Source: an uncultured Bacteroidales bacterium
Lineage (GTDB): Bacteria; Bacteroidota; Bacteroidia; Bacteroidales; UBA932
Assembly: GCA_905234775.1 (NCBI GenBank)
Contig: CAJOJC010000081.1
Coordinates: 1-7,566, forward strand
Reading direction: 5' to 3'
Length of the DNA: 7,566 nt
A model generated the notes under the pieces. That model was given only the letters and a program-made list of their open reading frames with translations, was not told the DNA's origin and did not search any database. Position 1 is the first letter of the stretch. Each line of letters opens with the position of its first letter. Both the position numbers and the translations under genes were made by a program. This document shows positions 1 through 6,148 of this stretch, in pieces.

Positions 1-317
1 GCAGCGCGGCAGCCCAGTTCGGCAAGACGCTGGAGAATAGAGGAAACGATATACGGCGAGGCGTGGCAGCTAATCTCCACCGCATCTTCGCCCGTATAGG
101 AGTGAGGCGCACGATACACAGACACCAGGACCTCGTCGAGGCCCGGGATCTCGCCGAATTTCACCTCGTAGCCCGCTGAATCGGAGGCATTGCCTTTGCG
201 GAAAGAGACCAGCGAATCGGCATGCTCGAGAGCGCGGGGGCCGCTGACCCTCACGATCGAGATTGCCCCGGATCCAACCGGGGTAGCAGGCGCGCATATG
301 GTATCCTCGAATCTCAC
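1..317 (-). CDS. mnmE: tRNA modification GTPase MnmE, N-terminal part (cut by window edge)
   Basis: With MnmG, MnmE installs the (carboxymethyl)aminomethyl group on wobble uridine 34 of certain tRNAs, using a tetrahydrofolate derivative and GTP in the cytoplasm. The 105 visible residues are the N-terminal folate-binding domain. The family opening is seen as EDTICAPATPVGSGAISIVRVSGP (residues 4-27, internal segment DTICAPATP) and the signature SYTGEDAVEISCHASPYI lies at residues 73-90. Family members usually have Gly where Ala86 sits in the CHAS stretch; this is a mild variation. The GTPase domain lies outside the window. The start is GTG at 317-315: an in-frame TAA lies four codons upstream, no ATG is available, and this start leaves the usual short lead before DTI. 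No Shine-Dalgarno sequence is present. A -7 box ends four bases before the GTG, so the message may be leaderless. Identification is firm; the start is likely. Confidence 0.93.
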   Translation of the reverse strand, partial: MRFEDTICAPATPVGSGAISIVRVSGPRALEHADSLVSFRKGNASDSAGYEVKFGEIPGLDEVLVSVYRAPHSYTGEDAVEISCHASPYIVSSILQRLAELGCRA

Positions 318-321
318 GTCG

Positions 322-329
322 CAAATTTA
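322..329 (-). promoter_or_regulatory. -7 box for mnmE (leaderless geometry)
   Basis: On the minus strand the octamer TAAATTTG matches the Bacteroidetes sigma-ABfr -7 consensus TAnnTTTG exactly. Four bases (CGAC) separate it from the GTG start codon. Because transcription starts a few bases after this box in Bacteroides, the 5' end would fall at or next to the start codon. I find no good -33 TTG element at the usual distance, which lowers confidence. Confidence 0.55.
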
Positions 330-341
330 ACAAATAATCCG

Positions 342-349
342 TATCTTTG
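342..349 (+). promoter_or_regulatory. -7 box for the GH3-GH31 unit
   Basis: TATCTTTG is an exact match to the Bacteroidetes -7 consensus TAnnTTTG. It sits 40 bp before the GH3 start at 390, in the AT-rich divergent gap. Expected initiation is near 353-355, giving a leader of about 35 nt that would begin at or next to an ATG (355-357). It lies only 12 bp from the oppositely oriented mnmE -7 box, so the two promoters should compete for polymerase. No clear -33 element is visible. The same octamer recurs at 5507-5514. Confidence 0.6.
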
Positions 350-354
350 AGATA

Positions 355-393
355 ATGAGACCAGGATGGGATTGTAAACCACATAATTTATGA
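355..393 (+). other. Possible 12-codon leader mini-ORF overlapping the GH3 start
   Basis: ATG at 355 opens a frame reading MRPGWDCKPHNL and ends at TGA 391-393. That TGA overlaps the GH3 ATG (390-392) as ATGA, the same overlap that joins GH3 to GH31 at 2814-2817. The ATG lies five bases after the -7 box, so the transcript would start at or beside it. The peptide resembles nothing I recognise and 12 codons could be open by chance. If translated, it could deliver ribosomes to GH3, which has no Shine-Dalgarno sequence. This is inference from position only. Confidence 0.25.
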
Positions 394-1298
394 AGAGAAT
401 AGCCGCCGCACTTATCGCAACCCTTTGCGTCACCGGCCTGTTTGCCCAGGATGGAATAATCAAAGATGAACACATCCTGAAGGCGAAGCAGACCGTCTCG
501 AAGATGACCCTCGAGGAAAAACTTTCATACGTGTCCGGCTGGCCGGAGTTCTACCTCAGGCCGCTCGATCGCTTCGGGATACCGGCCCTTAAGACCACCG
601 ACGGCCCCCAGGGCGTAAGAGACGGGAGCAAGAGCACTCTTTATCCGTCCGGGATCTGCCTTGCCGCTACCTGGAACCGCGACCTCCTCTACAGGGTGGG
701 CGTCCAGCTCGGGCAGGATACTAAAGCCCACGACGCCCAGTTCCTGCTGGGTCCGGGCGTCAATATCGCCCGCTCGCCGCTATGCGGCCGTAACTTCGAA
801 TACTTCGGCGAGGACCCTTACCTTGCCAGCGAGACGGCGGTCCAGTACATACTCGGCGTTCAGTCCGAGAGAGTGAGCGCGGTCGTGAAGCACTACGCTC
901 TCAATAATTCCGAATACAACCGCAACAACATGGGTTCCGACGCCGATGAGCGCACCATGTTCGAAATCTACTTCCAGACCTTTATGAAGGCAGTCAAGAA
1001 GGCGAACGTGGGCTCGGTGATGACCAGCTACAATCCCATCAACGGGGTCCATGCCTCCGAGAACTGGTGGACCAACGTGGAAGTCCTTCGCAATCGCTGG
1101 GGTTTCCGCGGAATAGTCATGTCTGACTGGGGCTCCACCTACTCGGCTTATGCTCCCATCAACGGCGGCCTCGACCTCGAGATGGGCGTGATGGAGATGC
1201 TTGACCCCGCGATCCTTGCTCCCGCCATCAAGAACGGCGTGATCGAGGCTCATGTGTCAGCACATCCTTCAGACCATCTATGCGTTCGGCCTGGATAA
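390..1298 (+). CDS. Family 3 glycoside hydrolase, N-terminal half (frame-disrupted gene)
   Basis: This is the catalytic (beta/alpha)8 half of an exported retaining GH3 enzyme (beta-glucosidase/beta-xylosidase type) that releases non-reducing terminal beta-linked sugars. Residues 1-19 (MKRIAAALIATLCVTGLFA) are a signal peptide with likely cleavage before QDG. The only Cys, at 13, is not in a good lipobox, so signal peptidase I is favoured. Visible family motifs are TDGPQGVR near 70-77, GRNFEYFGEDP at 133-143, the substrate-binding pair K167-H168 in VVKHYALNN, and the nucleophile Asp246 in VMSDWGSTYS. From about residue 287 the reading (AHVSAHPSDHL...) no longer fits the family and stops at 302. 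The true continuation is in the +1 frame from 1252 (CQHILQTIYAFGL). The intact gene would span 390-2817 and give roughly 810 residues. The start is supported by the signal peptide. The precise substrate is unknown. Confidence 0.9.
   Translation: MKRIAAALIATLCVTGLFAQDGIIKDEHILKAKQTVSKMTLEEKLSYVSGWPEFYLRPLDRFGIPALKTTDGPQGVRDGSKSTLYPSGICLAATWNRDLLYRVGVQLGQDTKAHDAQFLLGPGVNIARSPLCGRNFEYFGEDPYLASETAVQYILGVQSERVSAVVKHYALNNSEYNRNNMGSDADERTMFEIYFQTFMKAVKKANVGSVMTSYNPINGVHASENWWTNVEVLRNRWGFRGIVMSDWGSTYSAYAPINGGLDLEMGVMEMLDPAILAPAIKNGVIEAHVSAHPSDHLCVRPG
1239..1254 (+). other. Frame-disruption point in the GH3 gene
   Basis: Family similarity leaves frame 390 after NGVIE (codons to 1247) and resumes in the frame of 1252 at MCQHILQTIYAFGL. 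The shift equals one extra base or two missing bases (mod 3). In GH3 proteins the Gly-x-Ile of this helix is normally followed by several more residues, including an Ile/Val-Asp pair, before the segment matching HIL. About five or six residues appear to be missing here, so a small deletion fits better than a one-base error. No slippery sequence is seen. Confidence 0.75.
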
Positions 1299-2817
1299 GC
1301 CCGCGGCCGACAAACCGGAAAGAGACAACCCTGCCTCGCGCGCCGTCGCCCTGGACGCCGCAAGGGAGGGCATTGTGATGCTCAAGAACGAGCGCAGCCT
1401 CCTGCCCCTGAAGGGCAAGGTGCTGCTGCTCGGTCCCAATGCCCACAATGTCCCCAGGGGCGGCGGCTCCGGCTATGTAGACCCTTACCACGAATGCAGC
1501 GTTGCCGACGGAATGAAGGAGATCTTCGGCAAAAAGATGATCGCCCTCAGCGATAACGACTGGCGAAAGGACATCACCGCCGAAATAGGTCCATGGAAGG
1601 CCGAATACTTCGACAACATCGACTATTCGGGAACGCCGGCCGTGGTCCGCGAGGACCCCGCGATCGACTTCGTGTGGGACGGCAGCGCGCCCGAATGTCT
1701 GCCCGAGGACAATTTCTCCGTCAAATGGACTACTGTCTTCACCCCGTCCGAAGATATGTCCGTTCTTTTCAGCATCAGCGGCGACGACGGCTATGGGATC
1801 AGTGTCGATGGTAAGGAAATCATTTCCGACTGGACCAGACATTCGATAACCGTCAGGGAAGCGATGGTAGACCTGAAGGCAGGCCGCCCGTACAGGCTCG
1901 ACGTGGGCTATTATGAGGCCGCAGGAAGCGCCGAAGTCCACCTCAAGGTGTTCAAGACCGACGCCGTGAAGCTTCGCAAGAAGCTCTCTGCAGCCGACGC
2001 CGTGGTCCTTTGCATAGGCTTCGACGCCGATTCCGAACGCGAGGGGGCCGACCGCACCTTCGAACTTCCGCAGACCAATCGCCTGGCCATGGACATGGCC
2101 TTCCGCTTCAGCAAGAACGTGGTCGCCGTAGTCAACGCAGGCGCGGGAGTGGAGATGGAATCGTGGATAGACAAGGCAGCGGCCGTTCTGATGGCATGGT
2201 ATCCCGGCCAGGAAGGCGGCAAGGCGGTTGCAGAAATTCTGGCAGGCAAGGTGAACCCGAGCGGCAAACTGCCCGTCACCTTCGACCGTCGCTGGGAAGA
2301 TAATCCCTGCTACGACTCCTATAATACGGACTATCGCTCGACCTACTGGAAGAGGGAAGAGAATGTCCCGAGAATCCAGTACAAGGAAGGAGTGTTCATG
2401 GGCTATCGCGGCTACGACAAGGCCGGCAAGGAGCCTATGTTCCCCTTCGGCTACGGCTTGTCATATACGAGCTTCAGCTACTCCAATCTTGAAGTTAAAC
2501 CGGTAGAGAAAGGCTACGAAGTCTCATTCACCCTGCGCAATACCGGGAAGAAAGACGGCGCCGAGGTCGCCCAGGTCTACGTAAGCGACCTCGAGAGTTC
2601 GGTCCCGCGTCCGGTAAGGGAACTCAAGGGATATGAAAAAGTCTACCTGAAGAAAGGGGAGAGCAAAAGGGTCAGCATCCTGCTCGAAGACGAAGCCTTC
2701 GCCTTCTTCGATACATCAATAGCGGACTTCAGGGTTGAGCCCGGAGAATTCGAAATCAGTGTCGGCGGCAGTTCCCGCGATCTTCCTCTTAAAACCACAA
2801 TCGAGATAAACAAATGA
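1252..2817 (+). CDS. Family 3 glycoside hydrolase, C-terminal half with PA14 insert and Fn3-like domain
   Basis: This is the continuation of the GH3 enzyme begun at 390; the ATG at 1252 is probably not a natural start, since no signal peptide or separate promoter precedes it. In order it holds the end of the TIM barrel (HILQTIYAFGL), the alpha/beta sandwich domain (EGIVMLKNERSLLPL), a PA14 insert at about residues 114-236 (WKAEYFDN to LKVFKTD, with the typical FSISGDDGYGISVDG), and the sandwich again with SEREGADRTFELP. In that motif Glu264 is the likely acid/base. Then come YKEGVFMGYRGYD, FPFGYGLSYTSF (397-408), and an Fn3-like domain from about 414 to the end. PA14 inserted at this point is known in some GH3 beta-glucosidases, where it shapes the active-site rim and chain-length preference. 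The TGA overlaps the GH31 start by ATGA, so the two are probably translationally coupled. Confidence 0.9.
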   Translation: MCQHILQTIYAFGLDKPAADKPERDNPASRAVALDAAREGIVMLKNERSLLPLKGKVLLLGPNAHNVPRGGGSGYVDPYHECSVADGMKEIFGKKMIALSDNDWRKDITAEIGPWKAEYFDNIDYSGTPAVVREDPAIDFVWDGSAPECLPEDNFSVKWTTVFTPSEDMSVLFSISGDDGYGISVDGKEIISDWTRHSITVREAMVDLKAGRPYRLDVGYYEAAGSAEVHLKVFKTDAVKLRKKLSAADAVVLCIGFDADSEREGADRTFELPQTNRLAMDMAFRFSKNVVAVVNAGAGVEMESWIDKAAAVLMAWYPGQEGGKAVAEILAGKVNPSGKLPVTFDRRWEDNPCYDSYNTDYRSTYWKREENVPRIQYKEGVFMGYRGYDKAGKEPMFPFGYGLSYTSFSYSNLEVKPVEKGYEVSFTLRNTGKKDGAEVAQVYVSDLESSVPRPVRELKGYEKVYLKKGESKRVSILLEDEAFAFFDTSIADFRVEPGEFEISVGGSSRDLPLKTTIEINK

Positions 2818-5501
2818 AACGCATCCTCATCATAGCCGCGGTCCTGCTGGCGAGTCTCGCAGCCCGCGCAGTCGAATACGAGCCTAAGGCAGATCCCAAG
2901 GCCGTAGTTACAATCGGCAATGCCCGTTTTACGGTGCTCACGCCCAGCCTGATCCGAATGGAGTGGTCAGAGGACGGCGCGTTTGAAGACAGGGCCACGC
3001 TGGGCGTTGTGAATCGCAGGTTGTCAGTGCCGAGTTTTAAGGTGACCAAGAGCTCTAAGAAGCTCGTTCTGCGCACCTCCGAGCTTACGCTTACATACAA
3101 GAATACCGGTAAGTTCAGCGCAGAGAATCTTTCCGCCGAGTTCATAATGAACGGGAAAAAGGTGAAGTGGACCTACGGCATGTCCGACGAGGGCAACCTG
3201 CTCGGAACCTGCCGCACGCTCGATCAATGCGACGGAGAAAAGACCATGGACCCGTTCGACAAGGGCGTCGTTTCCCGCGCCGGTTGGGCCGTGCTCGACG
3301 AGAGCAAACGCCATGTTCTGGCGAAGACCGACTCGGACTGGGGAGAATGGGCTGAGCCTAGAAGCGAAGGCGACCGTCTGGACCTGTATCTGTTCGCTTA
3401 CGGCCATAATTACATAAAGGCCGTTCACGATTTCACGACGATAGCGGGTAAGGTGCCGCTCCCGCCGAAGTACGCCTTCGGCTACTGGTGGTGTCGCTAC
3501 TGGCAGTATTCAGACTACGAGATCCGCGATCTGATGGACCATTTCCGCGATTTCAATATCCCTATCGACGTGTTCATAATCGATATGGACTGGCATGAGA
3601 TGTGGAACGACGACGTGTTCACCGGCTACCACGACCAGTCGGGTCAGGTACTCGGATGGACAGGCTATACCTGGAAGAAAGATTTCTTCCCAAGGCCGGA
3701 GAATCTGCTGAAAGACCTCCACGACTACGGAGTAAAGACTTCGCTCAATATCCATCCCGCGTCCGGCATCCAGCCCTACGAGGAGCCCTACGAAAGGATG
3801 CGAAAAGACTATCTCTCGCGCACCTCAGACTACGACGGACCTGAGAACTTCGTCAATGAAGACGGAACCGACGCATTCATTCCCTGGTGTATAGACCAGA
3901 AGGAATGGGCGGATTCCTATTTCGAGACGGTTATGCATCCGATGGAGAAGATGGGAGTGGACTTCTGGTGGCTGGACTGGCAGCAGCAGAGGCTCAACAA
4001 GGAATTCATCCCCGGGATGAACCAGACCTTCTGGATCAACCACGTCTTTTTCAAGGACATGGAAAAGCGCGGCCTGTCCGAGGGACGCTACTCGACCCGT
4101 CCGATGATCTACCACCGCTGGGGCGGAATCGGCAGCCACCGCTATCAGGTGGGCTTCTCGGGCGACACCTACGCCACCTGGAAGGTGCTGGGCTACCTGC
4201 CTTACTTCACCTCCACGGCGGCCAACGTCGCCTACGGATACTGGGGCCACGACATCGGCGGCCACATGCAGCCCTGGGGCGTGCGCTCTACTAATCCCGA
4301 GCTCTATACCCGCTGGCTCCAGAGCGGCGTCTTCACCCCTATTTATAAGAGCCACTCGAGCAAGGACATGTCCATGGAGAAGCGTTTCTGGGTATTCCAG
4401 GACCACTTCGACATGATGCGGGAAGCAATCCGCCTGCGCTACAGCCTGAGTCCCTATATCTACACGGCAGCGCGAGAATGCTACGATTCCGGCATCTCCA
4501 TGTGTCAGCCCATGTACTATGATTTCCCCGAAACGGAAGAGGCCTACACTTTCAAACAGCAGTTCATGTTTGGCCCCGACATCCTCGCGACTACCGTCTG
4601 CGAGCCCGTGGATAGCCTCACGGCTCTTGCCCCGCGCAAGATGTGGTTCCCGGCCGGCAACGACTGGTACGACGCCTCTACCGGCACGACTTACAAGGGC
4701 GGGCAGATCGTTGATCTCAAGTACACGCTTTTCGAGAATCCGTATTTCGTTCGCGCCGGAGCTATCATCCCGATGGCTATGCCGAATATCCAGTCCCTAC
4801 AGGAGTCTTCGTCCGACCTCTGTCTCTGGGTCGCCCCTGGCGACGGTTATTCCCAGGCCCGTGTCTATGAAGACGACGGCAGCACCCAGGCCTACGAATC
4901 CGAGTACGCATACACTACAGTCGGTAAGTCATCCGATGCGTCATCAATGAATATGGTAATTGGGGCCAGAGAAGGCAGTTATAGCGGCGCTCCGGACATG
5001 CGCTCGATAAGAGTTGTTCTGGATGGAGTTCTCCCTGCCTCCAAGGTCACCCTGGACGGCGTAGATATCCCTTATTCGCGTTTCCCTAAGGAGCATGAAG
5101 GAGAGTCGGTCTGGACTTACGACGGAGCCGCGCTTCAATTGATAATCATTTTGGCTCCTACAAGCGTAACAAGGAACCTCCGCATAACTGTCTCGTACCC
5201 TGAATCCAATGCTGCCGACAGGGCCCTTGCAGACGGCAAGAAAGGCCTGTTGCGTCGTATCACCTCTCTCAGCGAAGAAGGGAAGTTCATGTACGCCACC
5301 TATGTCAACGGCTGGAAGCAGATGCCGATGGGCTTCATCCGCGCCGCCGGTACCGGCAGCCATATGACCGAGTATCCCGAGAATGCGGCGCAATACCTGC
5401 GCCAGCTCGACCTTAAGACCGCATACGAGCCCTTCGATACTGAGAAGGTGCCCGAACCATTTAAAGTCAAACTGGCCGCCTGGCTCGGAATCAGCCGATA
5501 A
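2814..5501 (+). CDS. Family 31 glycoside hydrolase (alpha-glucosidase/alpha-xylosidase type), exported
   Basis: GH31 enzymes are retaining hydrolases that mostly remove terminal alpha-linked glucose, xylose or galactose. The 895 residues begin with a signal peptide (MKRILIIAAVLLASLAARA, likely cut after Ala19; no lipobox). A galactose-mutarotase-like N-terminal sandwich follows to about 215. The barrel starts at FGYWWCRYWQYSDYE (222 onward), with IDMDWHEMW at 256-264. Asp388 in FWWLDWQQQ fits the nucleophile, and Asp451 in GFSGDTYATWKVL fits the acid/base. After the barrel (about 220-560) come beta-sandwich domains, with YEDDGST at 685-691 marking the DUF5110-like domain, and a final stretch of about 100 residues (from about 797) that looks helical. 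The nucleophile motif differs from the textbook WxDMNE, so substrate should not be inferred from well-studied members. The ATG overlaps the GH3 stop. Pairing with GH3 suggests joint breakdown of a branched glycan. The frame is intact throughout. Confidence 0.93.
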   Translation: MKRILIIAAVLLASLAARAVEYEPKADPKAVVTIGNARFTVLTPSLIRMEWSEDGAFEDRATLGVVNRRLSVPSFKVTKSSKKLVLRTSELTLTYKNTGKFSAENLSAEFIMNGKKVKWTYGMSDEGNLLGTCRTLDQCDGEKTMDPFDKGVVSRAGWAVLDESKRHVLAKTDSDWGEWAEPRSEGDRLDLYLFAYGHNYIKAVHDFTTIAGKVPLPPKYAFGYWWCRYWQYSDYEIRDLMDHFRDFNIPIDVFIIDMDWHEMWNDDVFTGYHDQSGQVLGWTGYTWKKDFFPRPENLLKDLHDYGVKTSLNIHPASGIQPYEEPYERMRKDYLSRTSDYDGPENFVNEDGTDAFIPWCIDQKEWADSYFETVMHPMEKMGVDFWWLDWQQQRLNKEFIPGMNQTFWINHVFFKDMEKRGLSEGRYSTRPMIYHRWGGIGSHRYQVGFSGDTYATWKVLGYLPYFTSTAANVAYGYWGHDIGGHMQPWGVRSTNPELYTRWLQSGVFTPIYKSHSSKDMSMEKRFWVFQDHFDMMREAIRLRYSLSPYIYTAARECYDSGISMCQPMYYDFPETEEAYTFKQQFMFGPDILATTVCEPVDSLTALAPRKMWFPAGNDWYDASTGTTYKGGQIVDLKYTLFENPYFVRAGAIIPMAMPNIQSLQESSSDLCLWVAPGDGYSQARVYEDDGSTQAYESEYAYTTVGKSSDASSMNMVIGAREGSYSGAPDMRSIRVVLDGVLPASKVTLDGVDIPYSRFPKEHEGESVWTYDGAALQLIIILAPTSVTRNLRITVSYPESNAADRALADGKKGLLRRITSLSEEGKFMYATYVNGWKQMPMGFIRAAGTGSHMTEYPENAAQYLRQLDLKTAYEPFDTEKVPEPFKVKLAAWLGISR

Positions 5502-5506
5502 TTGCT

Positions 5507-5514
5507 TATCTTTG
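5507..5514 (+). promoter_or_regulatory. -7 box for the CBM9-like gene and glycosyltransferase (leaderless geometry)
   Basis: TATCTTTG matches the Bacteroidetes -7 consensus TAnnTTTG exactly and lies in the 17-bp gap after the GH31 stop. Four bases (GAAT) separate it from the ATG at 5519, the same spacing as in front of mnmE, so the predicted 5' end is at the start codon. The -33 region would lie within the end of the GH31 gene and shows no strong TTG. Readthrough from GH31 is also possible because there is no terminator in the gap. Confidence 0.55.
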
Positions 5515-5518
5515 GAAT

Positions 5519-6148
5519 ATGATTAGAAAAGTATACCTGCCCGAGGGCTTCAAAGCATCCGACATTCCGGAGCTGTTTGCAGAAGAACACATTGCGTTCG
5601 AAAAGATTGATATCGTAGATTGGCCGGAGAAATTCCCCTACAAACCTACGGTAGAGTTTGCCCTGGCCCACACCGGGACCAGCATCCTCATAGATTACAG
5701 GGTAGTCGAGAAGACCTCACGAGCCGCGGCGGGGGAGGATCTCGGAAAGGTCTGGGAAGACTCCTGCGTAGAGTTCTTCAGCAGCCCGGACGGAAAGGTA
5801 TATTACAATCTGGAGTGTAACTGCATCGGAAAAGTCCTTCTCGCAAAAGGAGAAAGCCGCCACGACCGCCAGCCAGCCCCGGCAGAAGTGCTGGCGAAGA
5901 TCGAGCGCTGGGCATCACTTGGCGACAAACCATTTGCCGAGAAAAAGGCTGGTCCGTGGGAAGTGTGTCTCATAGTTCCGGCAGAAGCCCTGAATCTTAA
6001 ATCGTTTGACGGTCTTCAGCTTAAGGCAAACTTCTACAAATGCGGAGACCTCCTCGAGACTCCCCATTTCCTGAGCTACGCCCCGATCGACACCCCGGAA
6101 CCCGACTTCCACAGGCCCGAATTCTTCGTCCCGATCTCCTTCGCGTAG
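5519..6148 (+). CDS. CBM9-like carbohydrate-binding family protein, no signal peptide
   Basis: The 209-residue product matches the single-domain CBM9-like proteins common in Bacteroidetes (the 'carbohydrate-binding family 9-like' beta-sandwich). Seen motifs are VEFALAHTGTSILIDYRVVE (about 45-64), VWEDSCVEFFSSPDG from 78, YYNLECNCIG near 95-104, LKANFYKCGDLLETPHFLSY with NFYKCGD at 171-177, and the ending FHRPEFFVPISF. These are the conserved family blocks in the expected order, and the length is normal for the stand-alone form. The N-terminus (MIRKVYLPEG) is neither a signal peptide nor a lipoprotein signal, so the protein is predicted to be cytoplasmic, or exported by another route. Related domains bind the ends of sugar chains, but the role of these stand-alone proteins is not established. 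It has its own -7 box and runs straight into the glycosyltransferase (TAG then ATG, no gap). The family call is fairly firm; the function is open. Confidence 0.82.
   Translation: MIRKVYLPEGFKASDIPELFAEEHIAFEKIDIVDWPEKFPYKPTVEFALAHTGTSILIDYRVVEKTSRAAAGEDLGKVWEDSCVEFFSSPDGKVYYNLECNCIGKVLLAKGESRHDRQPAPAEVLAKIERWASLGDKPFAEKKAGPWEVCLIVPAEALNLKSFDGLQLKANFYKCGDLLETPHFLSYAPIDTPEPDFHRPEFFVPISFA

Noticed and set aside
70..384. Minus-strand open frame of 104 codons
   Set aside because: The same strand in another frame reads a clear MnmE N-terminus; this frame shows no family pattern.
424..440. Lipoprotein signal at Cys13 of the GH3 protein
   Set aside because: The residues before Cys are ATL, with Leu at -1, which does not fit a lipobox; cleavage after GLFA is more natural.
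780..1253. Minus-strand open frame of 157 codons opposite the GH3 catalytic domain
   Set aside because: Shadow of the conserved GH3 motifs on the plus strand, with no recognisable domain.
1239..1254. Programmed ribosomal frameshift in the GH3 gene
   Set aside because: There is no slippery heptamer or stimulatory hairpin, no tradition of frameshifting in GH3, and residues seem to be missing at the junction, which frameshifting would not explain.
1228..1941. Minus-strand open frame of 237 codons opposite the GH3 gene
   Set aside because: It lies wholly opposite well-supported GH3 and PA14 coding sequence and resembles no protein; long antisense frames are expected in GC-rich codons.
3825..4406. 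Minus-strand open frame of 193 codons opposite the GH31 barrel
   Set aside because: Shadow of the intact GH31 frame, which carries both catalytic Asp residues here.
390..5501. Full polysaccharide utilisation locus
   Set aside because: No SusC/SusD pair, sensor or other degradative gene is in the window; only a GH3-GH31 pair can be supported.
5502..5518. Terminator between GH31 and the CBM9-like gene
   Set aside because: The 17-bp gap has no inverted repeat and is occupied by the -7 box.
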